In this document: positions 1 through 9,231 of the stretch, in pieces | Numbering within the stretch: position 1 is the first letter of the stretch | Layout: every line of letters begins with the position of its first letter | DNA from: DATFNV01 sp963827935 | GTDB lineage: Bacteria; Planctomycetota; Planctomycetia; Gemmatales; Gemmataceae | NCBI GenBank assembly: GCA_963827935.1 | Contig: CAWHCN010000004.1 | Span: 1,426,001 to 1,490,000 of the forward strand | Reading direction: 5' to 3' | DNA: 64,000 nucleotides | The notes under the pieces: model-generated | Database searches by the model: none | Seen by the model: only the letters and a program-made list of their open reading frames with translations | What the model was told of the DNA's origin: nothing | Position numbers and translations under genes: made by a program

Positions 1-1207
1 CAGGCGAAGGGGTGGGCCATCGTAGCGTTGTAGTAGTCCATGAATTCTCGCAACTGCGCTTCCAGGTCCGTCACCGACGTGAAGTTTCCGCACCGCAGCA
101 GCTTCCGGTGGATGATCCCGAACACGATCTCGATCTGGTTAAGCCACGAACTGTGCTTCGGGAGGTAGACGAAGCGGATCCGGTGGGCGGCGTCCGACAG
201 GAACTCCTTCCGCGTAGCCATCGATGCGAGGATGCCGCTGTCGTTTTTTTTCCCAGCTCTTCGGGCAGGCCGCAGCGTTCGGCGACGAACTTCACCAGGC
301 TTTCCGACATGTGCGTGTTGAGGCAGTCGACCACGAAGAGCCATTCGGCGGCGGGGTCGGTGTCCACGGTGCGGGTGATGTGCGCGACGAACTCCGCTTC
401 GGTACGGGTCGCCTCCAGCGTTGGGCAGACGATCATCCCCGTCACCACGTCCAGACCGGCGGTCAGCGTCGTCGTCCCGTGCCGGGTGTATTCGAATTCC
501 TGCTTCGGTACGCTGTTGGGTTGGGCCGGCTTGTCGGGGGCGTTCCGCTCGATGGCCTGCAGCGAGGTCGCCTCGTCCACGCTCACCGTGTGCGTGCCAG
601 CGCCCGCCTTCGCCGGCGCCTCGAGGTAGGTTCGGCAAACATTTTCGACCTCGGCCTGGAACTTCTGGGGGTCCTTCTCCGTGGTGTTGAGCCACATTTT
701 CTTGCGGTGCGGCTGCACGGCGGCCTGCTGCAGGAAGCGGCCAACCTGAGACACGGAAATATCCTCCACGATCTGCCGCGTGATCGCCTCGTCACGCAGT
801 TCCCGGAGCGTCCAGTGGTCGATCGGCCGGCCCGACAACTTCGGCGGTTCGCACGCCAAGGCCACGATCTGGGACACCTGAAAGGCGGTAAACGTCGCCG
901 GGGCACCCGGTCGCGGGGCGTCGGAGAGGACGTCGACGATCGCCTCACGCAGACGGTGCGGTTCGGTACATTCCCACACGCACAGCGAATCCCACGCGTC
1001 CCGCCAGCGCTGCCGCCAGAGGCCCACCTGCAGTCGGTTGAGGCCGACCCGCGAGGCGATCTCCTCGTTCAGCAGGCCGGCGAATCCCAGCAAAATGATC
1101 GTCGCCCGCTGCACCACGCACTTGGCGACCGTACGCGACTTGCTGAATTCCTGCAGCAGAACCTGCTGCCTTTCGCTGACGATGATCTTCGCGGCCTTCC
1201 CTGGCAT
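1..1207 (-). CDS. IS630-family transposase, runs off the left edge, with a frameshift at an A8 run
   Basis: The N-terminal part is a helix-turn-helix DNA-binding region. It is followed by a DDE catalytic core with SVDEATSLQAIE (first Asp) and VVDCLNTH (second Asp). The reading frame breaks at the eight-A run (T8 on the + strand, about 244-251). After a -1 shift the product continues with WLNQIE, supplying the catalytic Glu, and LREFMDYYNATMAHPFA, a typical IS630 C-terminus, up to the window edge. The start MPGKAAKI at 1207 is preferred over an upstream ATG at 1294 because the upstream residues look non-family. The A8 run could be programmed frameshifting, known in some IS families, or a sequencing indel. 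No terminal inverted repeat was recognised. Confidence 0.85.
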
Positions 1208-1367
1208 AGGTCGATCTCCCGCCTCACAATCGAGGGACCAGGCAAGATACGCCATGTCCAGTTTTCGTGCTACGCCGTTTCCGCGGTGTGGCACTAGGAT
1301 CAGCGGCTCGCGCGATCGCAGATGATGTAGTGTACATGCGCCTATTCATGCTCAAATGTAAGGATCT

Positions 1368-1559
1368 ATGGGTATGGACTACATCCGGGACAGGACCCTG
1401 TTCAAGGCCGTGATGTTCGCCCGCCGGATGATGCGCCAGGGCACGCCACCGGCGATCGCCAACACGCGGGCGGCATCCTACTACCGGCAGAGCGTCGCCT
1501 CTGTCGCCCATTACACAGGCCAAGTCGCCGGCCAATGCTCTCGCCGTCGCCAGCGCTGA
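1368..1559 (+). CDS. Small conserved-looking hypothetical protein
   Basis: The 63-residue product opens with MGMDYIRDRTLFKAV. An AAGGA ribosome-binding site sits just upstream of two in-frame ATGs (1368 and 1374). It is basic, lacks a signal peptide or membrane segment, and contains a short helical stretch that could bind nucleic acid (RQGTPPAIANTRAASYY). No family is recognised. It lies between the IS630 transposase and the excisionase-like gene, so it probably belongs to the mobile element. Its function is unknown. Confidence 0.5.
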   Translation: MGMDYIRDRTLFKAVMFARRMMRQGTPPAIANTRAASYYRQSVASVAHYTGQVAGQCSRRRQR

Positions 1560-1685
1560 TCGCCTGGTGTGTCGCCATCCCCTTGCCCTGTTCACTTCCC
1601 ACGCGGGGGCGCCCTTGCATTGCTCCCCCAGGTTCCGGGTAGACTCGGCTCAGCTCGGCCGATCCGAAGCGAAGGAGTCCGAACC

Positions 1686-1904
1686 GTGAGCAGCTACATC
1701 GGAGCCGCCGTCCTCGCGCAGCGTCTTGGCCTTTCGGCTGAGCGTGTGCGGCGCTTGGCATTGCAGGGTAAGTTGCCAGGCCGACGGGTCGGCAGCCTCG
1801 GCCATTGGCGTTTCGATCTTTCCGAGGTTGAAGCTGCCATCCGAAATGCTTCCGCCGTCCAGGCGACGGGCAGCTCGGCCAACGCCTGCCCTTCCGCAGC
1901 GTAA
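1686..1904 (+). CDS. Excisionase-like helix-turn-helix DNA-binding protein
   Basis: The 72-residue product matches the MerR-like HTH_17/excisionase fold: a helix-turn-helix with IGAAVLAQRLGLSAERVRRL, then the wing motif GKLPGRRVGSLGHWRF. The GTG start at 1686 is chosen because GAAGGAG lies 7 bases upstream and the fold begins immediately after it. The reading frame extends further upstream but without family similarity. Proteins of this type direct excision or act as small regulators of integrative elements, which fits the integrase at 7312-8265. Confidence 0.75.
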   Translation: MSSYIGAAVLAQRLGLSAERVRRLALQGKLPGRRVGSLGHWRFDLSEVEAAIRNASAVQATGSSANACPSAA

Positions 1905-2018
1905 CCCCGCGGCCGCCATCGCCCAGGCGGCCGGGGGGGGTGATTTTTCTACGAGAGGCTCGCCCCTCGACCGTTTACGCACCAGAGCGCGTTTTGCCGC
2001 AAGTTTCGGGGTAGGGGG

Positions 2019-2477
2019 GTGAGCCAGGTGAAGAGTGGCACGTACCTCTCGTTTCAGAGCGATTGCATGCGTGGGGCTGTGGTGCTCGACCATGACCACA
2101 TCTGGGTCATGCTGGTCGGAAACAGCTACGTCCCGAAGTTCAATGAGCACTCTCGTAGGTCTCACATCTTCGGGGAGGTCCAGGCCGAGGGCTATGAGGC
2201 GGGCGGCAAGGAGCTGAGCGGCTGCCGGATCGAGACGGACAAGCTCACCGGCGTGGCGCGCTTCACCGCGGACGACGTCGTCTGGCCAAAAAGCTCGATA
2301 AATGCGACCGGCTGTGTCTTCTTCAAGGGTCGAGGGAAGGGCTCGGAGTATGACGAGTTGATCGCATGCCTGGCCCTTGAGGACGAGATCGACTACAGCC
2401 TGAACGGCGACTTCTGGCTGGAGTTCAGTCGCAACGGAATCCTGGAGCTGGGCCGGGTGCCAGAGGAATTAAGGTGA
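2019..2477 (+). CDS. Hypothetical protein, first gene of the phage-like operon
   Basis: The 152-residue product starts at GTG and is rich in charged and aromatic residues. It has no signal peptide, membrane segment or motif that I recognise. It has a mixed alpha/beta composition with an acidic C-terminal half. Its stop overlaps the GTG start of the next gene by four bases (GTGA), indicating translational coupling with the small gene and the S49 peptidase downstream. Function unknown; position suggests a phage early or head-region accessory protein. Confidence 0.6.
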   Translation: MSQVKSGTYLSFQSDCMRGAVVLDHDHIWVMLVGNSYVPKFNEHSRRSHIFGEVQAEGYEAGGKELSGCRIETDKLTGVARFTADDVVWPKSSINATGCVFFKGRGKGSEYDELIACLALEDEIDYSLNGDFWLEFSRNGILELGRVPEELR

Positions 2478-2671
2478 CTTCCAAACCCGCCAGCGCCGCC
2501 CCGGCACAGTGTTCAACCGTCGCGCGGCCCAGCACGGCCCGCGGCAAGTTCAGTGCTCACCTCGCCACTGCGATCGGCGACGCGGTCGCCCGGCCGGCGC
2601 CGGCCGTCGTCACCTGGTGGAGCGAATGGCAGCGGTCCCTCGACGCCCAGAGGCAATCCGAAGCCCGATGA
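2474..2671 (+). CDS. Small phage-region hypothetical protein
   Basis: The 65-residue product begins at a GTG overlapping the previous stop and ends in TGA overlapping the ATG of the S49 peptidase (ATGA). These four-base overlaps on both sides are the main evidence that it is a gene. The protein is basic and Ala-rich with one tryptophan-containing segment (VVTWWSEWQRSLDAQ), possibly a short helix. No family is recognised. Confidence 0.5.
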   Translation: MTSKPASAAPAQCSTVARPSTARGKFSAHLATAIGDAVARPAPAVVTWWSEWQRSLDAQRQSEAR

Positions 2672-3583
2672 TCCTTCCGCCCGACTTTCTGCTTCACCCC
2701 CTGGCCATGCTCCCGAGTGCAGCTGCCGCGCTCCGCGGCCTGTTCACGGACAGTGCGATCCGCGCCCGCGACGGCCGGCCGCCCAGCAAGGCCGACGCCC
2801 TCGGCGTGTTCGGTGCCATCGGCCGCGCATCGCCGGCGGCCGGCCGCGGCGTGGCGATCATCCCCATCTTCGGTTTCATCGACCAGCGGCCGAGTCTTTG
2901 GACGTGCCTGTTTGGGACGAGTTGCGACGAAATTGCTGCTGCGATCCGCCAGTCGGCCAGCAACTCCAACGTGGGAACCATCCTCCTTGTCATCGACAGT
3001 CCGGGCGGCTCGGTGTTCGGCCTGTGCGAGCTGGCGGACCTGGTGCGGACGACGCGCCAGGACAAGAAGGTCGTGGCGATCGCCGATAGCATGGCCGCCT
3101 CGGCAGCCTACTGGCTCGGTTCGCAAGCAACAGAATTCCTGGTCAGCCCGGGCGGCCAGGTCGGCTTCGATCGGTGTGCTTGCGCAGCACGAAGACCATA
3201 GCCAGGAAGACAAGCTCGCCGGCATCAAGACGACGCTGGTGAGGGCCGGCAAGTTCAAGGCCGAGGCGAACCCCTACGAGCCGCTGAGCGATGATGCGCG
3301 GGAGGAGCTGCAGCACAAGGTCGATTCCTATCACGCCCTGTTTGTGCGGGACGTGGCCAAAGGCCGCGCGATGAGCGAGGCCCGTGTGCGGAGCGATTTC
3401 GGCAAGGGGCGGATGCTGCTGGCGAATGACGCGGTCAAGACGGGCATGGCCGACGGCGTCGAGCCGCTCGACCAGGTCGTGAAGCGGCTAGTCGCCGGCG
3501 TCGGCCGCGGGCCGGCAGCTGCCGGGCCCGTGAATCGACTGGCTCCGTATTATCGGCGCCTTCGCGAGACAGGCGGCGAATGA
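2668..3583 (+). CDS. S49-family phage prohead-type serine peptidase (frameshifted)
   Basis: The fold is that of SppA/ClpP-like S49 peptidases of the phage capsid-maturation type. It shows IIPIFGFIDQR, LLVIDSPGGSV and the catalytic Ser region ADSMAASAAYWLGSQA, then GVLAQHED and a C-terminal helical part. One extra base at about 3168 separates the two halves: the first frame runs to GGQVG and the second resumes at SIGVLAQHED. Total length about 300 residues matches phage S49 peptidases. It lies directly upstream of the capsid gene, the usual order for a head-maturation protease. The active-site Ser is present; the frameshift may be a sequencing error. Confidence 0.8.
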
Positions 3584-3628
3584 TCGGCCCACAGCAAGGG
3601 CGGCAGCAGGACCAAAGGAGCAAGACGC

Positions 3629-4644
3629 ATGGTTACCGAAACTGAAACACGCCCCGTTCCCCGAACGCGGGCCGCCGACTGGCAAGGGCTACGGGGCGCC
3701 CTGCGTGACGATCCTTTCCGCGCCGATGTTGTGCTGCCCATCGTGCCACGGGCTGCGCTGTCACGGCAAATCGGCAGCATGGGCGGTTATGCGGCGCTCC
3801 CCGACACGCTGGCCGACGCCGTCGAGGTGGCTCTGACCAGCTCCGTCATGCGACGGCTCGCCGAGGTGGTACGCAAGCCGGGCGCAGCGGCTATGGATTG
3901 GGTGACAGCCAATCCCGGCTCTGGCTCGGCCGGCGAGGGCGAGCTGGTTGGCGAGGGCCAGTCCTTCACGGAGCTGGAGCCCACGTTCGGCGCATGGACC
4001 TGCAGCTCTTCAAGTTCGGTTCCAAGAAGCTCTTTGTCCCAAACGAGATCTTCGAGGATGGAAAACAGCGGGCGCTCAACGCCCTGGTCGTGACGTGCAT
4101 GCGACGGATCGCGCGGCTGCAAAACAGGCTCTTCACGACCGGGACGGGCGGCTCCCAACCCCTCGGCGTGTCCAACGCCGCGCCGGTCCAGGTAACGACC
4201 GTCGCGCCGCCGGTTGGCTCCATCACGATCGACAATCTGATCGACCTGTACACGAGCCTGGACACAACCTGGTGGGAGGCGGACATCGAGCCGGTCTGGA
4301 TGATGTCCCCCTCGACCTTTGGAACCCTGGCCAAGATGAGAGACGGGGTTGGGCTGAATATCAACCTCCTACGCAGGAGCCTGCTCGACTCCCCCATCGT
4401 GTCCAATGCGCACATGCCCGCGATCGCCTGCGGCTCCGTTCCGATCCTGTTCGGTCGTTTCGATTACTACAAGATCAGGGATGACGCCGCGGCCCGCTTT
4501 ACCCGCGCCGTCGAGGCCGTCAACGCGATCGAGCAGGATCAGTCTTTGGTCTGGGCCGCCCTCCGGAGCGATGGGAACCTGCTCATTGCCGACCCCAACG
4601 CGCCGCCGGTCGTGGCGCTCCAAATCGGGGTGCCTTTCCCGTAG
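3629..4644 (+). CDS. HK97-type phage major capsid protein (frameshifted)
   Basis: The product, about 338 residues, has the layout of an HK97-fold capsid protein. It contains an N-arm, the segment ending WVTANPGSGSAGEGE, the spine-helix and E-loop region, FEDGKQRALNALVVTCM, TTGTGGSQPLGV, WMMSPSTFGTLAKM, a GSVPILFGRF segment, and a C-terminal LQIGVPF. A single-base shift near 3990 divides it (TFGAW in one frame, MDLQLFKFG in the next). AAAGGAG precedes the ATG at 3629. There is no obvious scaffold-like N-terminus, in keeping with a separate protease gene upstream. The preserved family sequence on both sides argues that the break is recent or artefactual. Confidence 0.8.
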
Positions 4645-4673
4645 GCGAGCCTTGCCGAGGGGAGAAGGTCGCA

Positions 4674-4916
4674 ATGGATTCGCCAGCCGAGCTGCCCGAT
4701 GAAGACCTGCCCGGCTGCGCCCCGGCCCGGCCGTGGTATCTCTTCCCCGGCCAGCGCGAGGGGAAGGACCTCCGCGACCAGCTCGACGCGATCGAGGCCC
4801 AGCGTGCGGCACTACCGCGGCCGCTGCAGGGGCTCGATGTTCAGCGGGACCGGCTGCTGAACCTCGACGCGCAGGAGCTACGGGACCGGCTGGCAAAGCT
4901 TGCCGGCCAGCAATGA
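4674..4916 (+). CDS. Small hypothetical phage protein between capsid and tape-measure genes
   Basis: The 80-residue product follows a GGGGAGAAGG ribosome-binding site 6-7 bases before ATG. Its second half is predicted alpha-helical and possibly coiled-coil (LRDQLDAIEAQRAAL, LNLDAQELRDRLAKLAGQQ). No family is recognised. Its place between capsid and tape-measure genes would suit a head-tail joining or tail-assembly accessory protein, but nothing in the sequence proves that. Confidence 0.55.
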   Translation: MDSPAELPDEDLPGCAPARPWYLFPGQREGKDLRDQLDAIEAQRAALPRPLQGLDVQRDRLLNLDAQELRDRLAKLAGQQ

Positions 4917-5009
4917 AGCCCTTGTGGGCCTGCAGCGCGCGGCATCGGATTCGGCTGTCCGATCCGCGCCTGCAGGGTTTTTTTCCAACACCTACGCCCA
5001 AGGTGTCGC

Positions 5010-6902
5010 ATGGCCAGTATCGGCAACCTGTTCCTGATGGTCGGCGCCAAACATGACCAGCTCGACGGCGGGCTGCGCGCCATTGAAACCAAGGTCGGCG
5101 CGGCGGCGGCACGGATGAAGAAGCTGCTGTCGATCCCGGCGCGGATCGGTGCCATGCCCGGAACCTTGGGCTCCCCGCTGACCGGGGCCCTCACTTCCAT
5201 CCCATTTCTCGGCGGCGCTCTTGCGGCCGGTCTCGGCGGCGCCGGCCTGGTCGGCGCGCTCAAGCATCAGATGGACGAAATGGTGGAGATCGGCCGCGAA
5301 GCCAAGCGGTTCGGCGTCTCGACGGAATACCTGGTCGGCATCCAGCGACTGGCCGGGGCCAGCTCGGAGGCGCTGAGTCACGGGCTCAATCACCTGTGGC
5401 GGGAGCTGGGCCAGGCGTCGGGCGGTTCGGTTGAGGCGCGGAGTAAGTTCCGTGGTCTGGGACTGGACGTGGAGGCGCTCATCAAGCTGCCCGCCGACGA
5501 ACGGCTGGGGCAGATCGCCGATACCATCAAGGCGCTGCCCGATCCGATGCAACAGGCGGCGATGGCGTTTGAGCTGTTCGGCAAGGCCGGCGGAGATATG
5601 CTGCCGTTCCTGCTGAAGGGCAGCGCCAGCATGAAGGACTCGGCCGAGCAGGCCAAGCTGATGGGGCTGTCGTTCTCGCAGCTCGACGCCGAGAACGTCG
5701 CCCGGGCCAACAAGGCGATGAAGGAGATCACCGGCACCGTGGAGGGCATCTTGCGGCAGGGAGCAATCGGGCTCGCGCCGTACCTGGAAGGCGCGTCCAA
5801 GCTGCTGACGGACTTCATCAAGCAATCCGGGGGCGTCCCGGCAGTCATGGACAAGATCATGAATGCCGTCTACGCCATGTTTCGCTCGATCGCCGAGGTC
5901 GCGCTGATCGCCAAAGAAGCGGTGCTCGATCTTAAGAAGGGCAAACATGATGTGGCCGAGGATGCCGCATTGGCCTTTTTGCCAGGGCAGGCCTTGTGGC
6001 GATCAGGGCCGAAGGTCAAGGGCGGTATGAGTGCTCTGGAGCGGAACCGGTTTCAGGAAATCATGGGTCGGGCGCCGGTTGGCAACAAGACGGTCAACGA
6101 CCAGCTCGCCGACATGGACGCCGAATTCGAGCGGCTGAAGAAAGGCGTCGCGCCAACAACTGGCAACGGGCCAGCCGGTCCGACCCCGCAGCAGATTGCC
6201 ATCGCCAACGCCATCGACGACCTGAATAAAGGGCTCGAACATCAGATCGCCACGCTCGGCCTGTCAGCCAATTCACTCAAGCTCTGGGACCTGCAGCAGC
6301 TCGGCGCCACCGACGCCGCATTGGCCTTCACCCGGGCCCTGGCCGCCCAGGCGGACCGGCAGCAGGCCACGGCCGACGTGCTGAACAAGGCGTTTGGGCA
6401 GATGGGGATCGGCGAGCGCTTCCGGCAGTCGTTGGCCGCCGGGCTGGCTCCGCTCCACGAACTGGAGCTGGCACGCGACAAGGCGCTGGCGGAGAAGAAG
6501 TGGGAGCTGCGGATCAAGGGCGTCTCCGAACTGGAGAGGCTCAAGGAGCAACTCGAAGACCTCCGGGATACAGGCCTCAAGGGGATCCCCGATTTGTTGG
6601 GCATCGGCGGCGGGCGGCTGGCTGCCGGCGGTGTGCTCGACATCCTCAACGACTTCGAGGGCAAGCATGGCCTGGGCGGCGAGGTCAAGTTGCCCGGGGC
6701 GGCCGAGGCGGGCAGTAGCGAGGCGGTGAGCGCCATGAACCGCTTCATGGCGCAGGGGACGCAGCCCCAGGATGCTGCCGCCCGCTGGCAACGGACGCTG
6801 GACTTCATGCAACAGTCCGACGGCCGGCGGGATGAACTCTTGAGAGAGATCGTGAAGGCCTTCCGGGAAGGGAAGATCCAGGTCGGGGGGGTGAGGCTGT
6901 GA
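5010..6902 (+). CDS. Phage tail tape-measure-like protein
   Basis: The 630-residue product begins MASIGNLFLMVGAKHDQLD and contains a hydrophobic glycine/alanine-rich segment near residues 50-90. It then shows motifs typical of tape-measure proteins: EAKRFGVSTEYLVGIQRLA, AMAFELFGKAGGDMLPFLLKG and MKDSAEQAKLMG. The remainder is long and helical with repeated charged heptad-like stretches (residues 370-540) and ends in a short tail. Tape-measure proteins set tail length, so this implies a tailed-phage origin. The last four bases overlap a possible GTG start of the next gene. The frame is intact over 1.9 kb. Confidence 0.75.
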   Translation: MASIGNLFLMVGAKHDQLDGGLRAIETKVGAAAARMKKLLSIPARIGAMPGTLGSPLTGALTSIPFLGGALAAGLGGAGLVGALKHQMDEMVEIGREAKRFGVSTEYLVGIQRLAGASSEALSHGLNHLWRELGQASGGSVEARSKFRGLGLDVEALIKLPADERLGQIADTIKALPDPMQQAAMAFELFGKAGGDMLPFLLKGSASMKDSAEQAKLMGLSFSQLDAENVARANKAMKEITGTVEGILRQGAIGLAPYLEGASKLLTDFIKQSGGVPAVMDKIMNAVYAMFRSIAEVALIAKEAVLDLKKGKHDVAEDAALAFLPGQALWRSGPKVKGGMSALERNRFQEIMGRAPVGNKTVNDQLADMDAEFERLKKGVAPTTGNGPAGPTPQQIAIANAIDDLNKGLEHQIATLGLSANSLKLWDLQQLGATDAALAFTRALAAQADRQQATADVLNKAFGQMGIGERFRQSLAAGLAPLHELELARDKALAEKKWELRIKGVSELERLKEQLEDLRDTGLKGIPDLLGIGGGRLAAGGVLDILNDFEGKHGLGGEVKLPGAAEAGSSEAVSAMNRFMAQGTQPQDAAARWQRTLDFMQQSDGRRDELLREIVKAFREGKIQVGGVRL

Positions 6903-6968
6903 GCGAAAAGACCGCCGACTTTCTGACCATTTGCCAGCGCCTGCACTGCGCTTTCCGTTCGGCTCGAC

Positions 6969-7271
6969 GTGGTGATCGGTCAGGCGGCTGCAGCCGTCGA
7001 GCAAGCCGAGCAAGCGACATGGCAAGACGACGTGGAAGCGTTATGGCAGGCCGCGGAGCGTGCGCGCCTTGCCGCCCGGTCGCTTTCGGATGGAGTAGCA
7101 GCGGTGACGGAGAACCTCCGGGCCGCCTTTCAGGCCATGCACGATGAATGCAGGCGCCGGAAGCTGGCCTGCGTTGGATCGGCGGCCGAGCGGGAGATCG
7201 ACAAGGAGCTGGCCTTGGCCTTGCGAGAGGCAGAGCGCTGGATCTATGGCGCCGCCGCGGTCGCGTCCTGA
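6969..7271 (+). CDS. Small helical hypothetical protein downstream of the tape-measure gene
   Basis: The 100-residue product from the GTG at 6969 is almost entirely helical, with alternating Ala/Glu/Arg, like small coiled-coil phage proteins. An alternative start at 6899 (MSEKTADFLTICQR) overlaps the tape-measure stop but lies in another frame. A single-base error near 6960 could join the two into one protein. There is no clear ribosome-binding site for 6969, so the start is uncertain. No family is recognised. Confidence 0.45.
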   Translation: MVIGQAAAAVEQAEQATWQDDVEALWQAAERARLAARSLSDGVAAVTENLRAAFQAMHDECRRRKLACVGSAAEREIDKELALALREAERWIYGAAAVAS

Positions 7272-7311
7272 TTCCGCAGGCACGACTGACGAAACGCGAT
7301 CGCTTCGCCCA

Positions 7312-8265
7312 ATGCCTACCGATCTTCTCCCTGTTACCGCGCCAACAGCAGCGGCAGCGCCGGAGGCCTCGCCAGCCCAGCGCCTGGTTGCCGCCTTCCT
7401 GGCCGGCCGATCGGCCGCCACGCAACAGGCCTACCGTCAGGACCTGGCCGACTTCACCCGCTTCGCCGGCGTGGGCTCGGCCGAGGCGGCCGCCGATCGG
7501 CTCCTGTCCGTCGGCCAGGGCCCGGCCAACGAGCTGGGCCTGGCCTACCGCTCTCACCTGCAGGACCGGGGACTGTCCCCGGCGACGATCAATCGCCGGC
7601 TGGCCGCTTTGCGGTCCCTGGTCGCCCTGGCCCGAACCGTCGGCCTGGTGACGTGGGGGCTCGAAGTCGAGGGCTTGCGGTCCGAAGCCTACCGCGACAC
7701 GCGGGGCCCCGGGACGGATGGCTACCGCCGGCTCCTGGCCCAGCTGGACGCCAGGACGGACCCGCGGTCGGTCCGCGACCGGGCCGTCGTGCGGCTCCTC
7801 TATGACCTTGGCTTGAGAAGGGCCGAGGTCTGCCGCCTCGACGTGGCGGACTACGACCAGGGCGGCGCCGCCCTGGCCGTGCTCGGCAAGGGCCGGCGCG
7901 AGAAACAACGACTGACCCTCCCGCCGGCGACGGCCGCGGCGATCGCCGGCTGGTTGGCCGTCCGGCCGCCCTCCGGATCCCCGGCACTGTTCACGCGCAC
8001 CGATCGCCCCGGCGGCGGCCGCCTCAACGGCAGCACGGTCTATTGGATCGTCCGGCAGCTCGGCGACGCCGCGGGCATCCGGGCCCGTCCCCACGGTTTG
8101 CGGCACAGCTCCATCACGCGGGTACTCGACCTGTCGCGCGGCGACATAAGGGCTGCCCAGCGCTTCAGCCGCCACAAGGACGTGAGGGTCCTCGAGCGCT
8201 ACGATGATTCGCGCGAGGACCTGGCCGGCCAGCTCGCCCGGCGACTGGCCGAGGAAACGGGGTGA
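7312..8265 (+). CDS. Tyrosine recombinase / site-specific integrase
   Basis: The 317-residue protein has an N-terminal SAM-like core-binding domain (about residues 20-110: QAYRQDLADFTRFAG and LSPATINRRLAALRSL) and a C-terminal catalytic domain. The catalytic residues are visible: Arg in LGLRRAEVCRLD (about 168), Lys in LGKGRREKQ, His and Arg in HGLRHSSIT (about 261-264), His in FSRHKD and the nucleophilic Tyr in LERYDD (about 297). ATG at 7312 is chosen because family similarity starts shortly after. It is the likely enzyme that inserted the element at the tRNA-Leu site about 1 kb downstream. Confidence 0.92.
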   Translation: MPTDLLPVTAPTAAAAPEASPAQRLVAAFLAGRSAATQQAYRQDLADFTRFAGVGSAEAAADRLLSVGQGPANELGLAYRSHLQDRGLSPATINRRLAALRSLVALARTVGLVTWGLEVEGLRSEAYRDTRGPGTDGYRRLLAQLDARTDPRSVRDRAVVRLLYDLGLRRAEVCRLDVADYDQGGAALAVLGKGRREKQRLTLPPATAAAIAGWLAVRPPSGSPALFTRTDRPGGGRLNGSTVYWIVRQLGDAAGIRARPHGLRHSSITRVLDLSRGDIRAAQRFSRHKDVRVLERYDDSREDLAGQLARRLAEETG

Positions 8266-8554
8266 GGCGAACGGGGAGAGAGGAGCTGGGGACACAGGAC
8301 CGTCAGCAGAGGGCCCTGGCTTGCGTCAGGCGCTCACCGTCGGCTTGCTGTCGCCCTGGTCGCCGAATGCCACGATCGTTCCCCGGCGTGGCGTTCAGCT
8401 GCCGCAACCCGCCTGGCCCGGGGCGCCATCGGCGTCGATCGACGCCAGCGGATCCGGCACGGCCGGACAGCCACTCACGCAAACTGTCATTACCGTGCGT
8501 CCCGCGCCATGCGCCCCGTTTGCCTGACCGCGTGTTCAGTAAGTAGGTCGATGC
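8266..8554. other. Intergenic stretch downstream of the integrase
   Basis: This G+C-rich stretch lies between the integrase stop and the small minus-strand gene. I see no gene with coding character, no strong hairpin and no RNA gene in it. It could hold recombinase arm-binding sites, but no repeats marking such sites were recognised. Confidence 0.4.
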
Positions 8555-8743
8555 TCAGGGCTGGACTTCGCGGGACTTGAGCCAGGCCAGGACGCGCTGC
8601 GCGGCTTGCCCATCGTAAACGGCACTGTCGCCGCCCTGGAAATGAACGACCAGGCAAGGCTTGCCGAGGTGGCCCTGGTCTTCCACGCGGATCAGCTTCT
8701 CCACGCTGAGCCACTGATTCCCGGCCTGCAGATACTCGGCCAT
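8555..8743 (-). CDS. Small hypothetical protein
   Basis: The 62-residue product starts MAEYLQAGNQWLSVEKL and ends in VLAWLKSREVQP. It has the look of a compact beta-strand/helix domain (LIRVEDQGHL, CLVVHFQGGDSAVYDG). GGAG lies upstream of the ATG, though with wide spacing. It is transcribed opposite to the integrase and sits inside the presumed element between the integrase and the tRNA fragment. No family is recognised; coding status rests on composition and a sensible start. Confidence 0.45.
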   Translation of the reverse strand: MAEYLQAGNQWLSVEKLIRVEDQGHLGKPCLVVHFQGGDSAVYDGQAAQRVLAWLKSREVQP

Positions 8744-9026
8744 GCGTCGATGGTCTCCGGGGCATGCGGGTCATTGTACCGGGCTCCCGGCCGCCGCCGG
8801 CGGACTCGATCGACGGCCACAGGGCCCGCAGTTGGCGTCAGGAACGCGGCTCACCAGCTCGGCGACAGCCTGGTCGCCGTCGGCGCCGATCGACGGCGGG
8901 AAGGGCAGCCCGCTTGCGCCAGGGCCATGCCGACGGCTCGGCGGCGGCCTGATTCGCGGGAGTGCGTGCGGATTTGTTTCAGGTCATGCTGACGGGATCG
9001 GGTATAATCGCCCGCGAGCGAGGGTA

Positions 9027-9065
9027 GGGCCAGGCAGCCTCCGGAGGCTGCCTGGCCCATTTTTG
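9027..9065 (+). terminator. Strong intrinsic terminator near the end of the element
   Basis: A perfect 32-base palindrome (16-bp stem GGGCCAGGCAGCCTCC with its complement) is followed by ATTTTT. This is a textbook rho-independent terminator on the + strand. It lies about 170 bases before the tRNA-Leu fragment and would insulate the host side from element transcription. A TATAAT box at 9003-9008 lies just upstream, so a very short transcript is conceivable. Confidence 0.8.
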
Positions 9066-9231
9066 TCCCCGTCCCCAGGCGGCCGGACGTGCCGTGATAC
9101 CACGGAGATACCATCCGGAGGGTTGCCCGGCGGCTTTCCTGGTGAACACCGATCCCGCATCAATCCCCTGAAAAGACCGTGAAATTACGCAAGAATCGTA
9201 GACCTTGTACAGTGCTCAATAGCCCCCTGGC

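Noticed and set aside
9003..9064. Small RNA between the TATAAT at 9003 and the terminator at 9027-9065
   Set aside because: The distance would leave a transcript of essentially only the terminator hairpin, and there is no -35 box; not enough to call an RNA gene.
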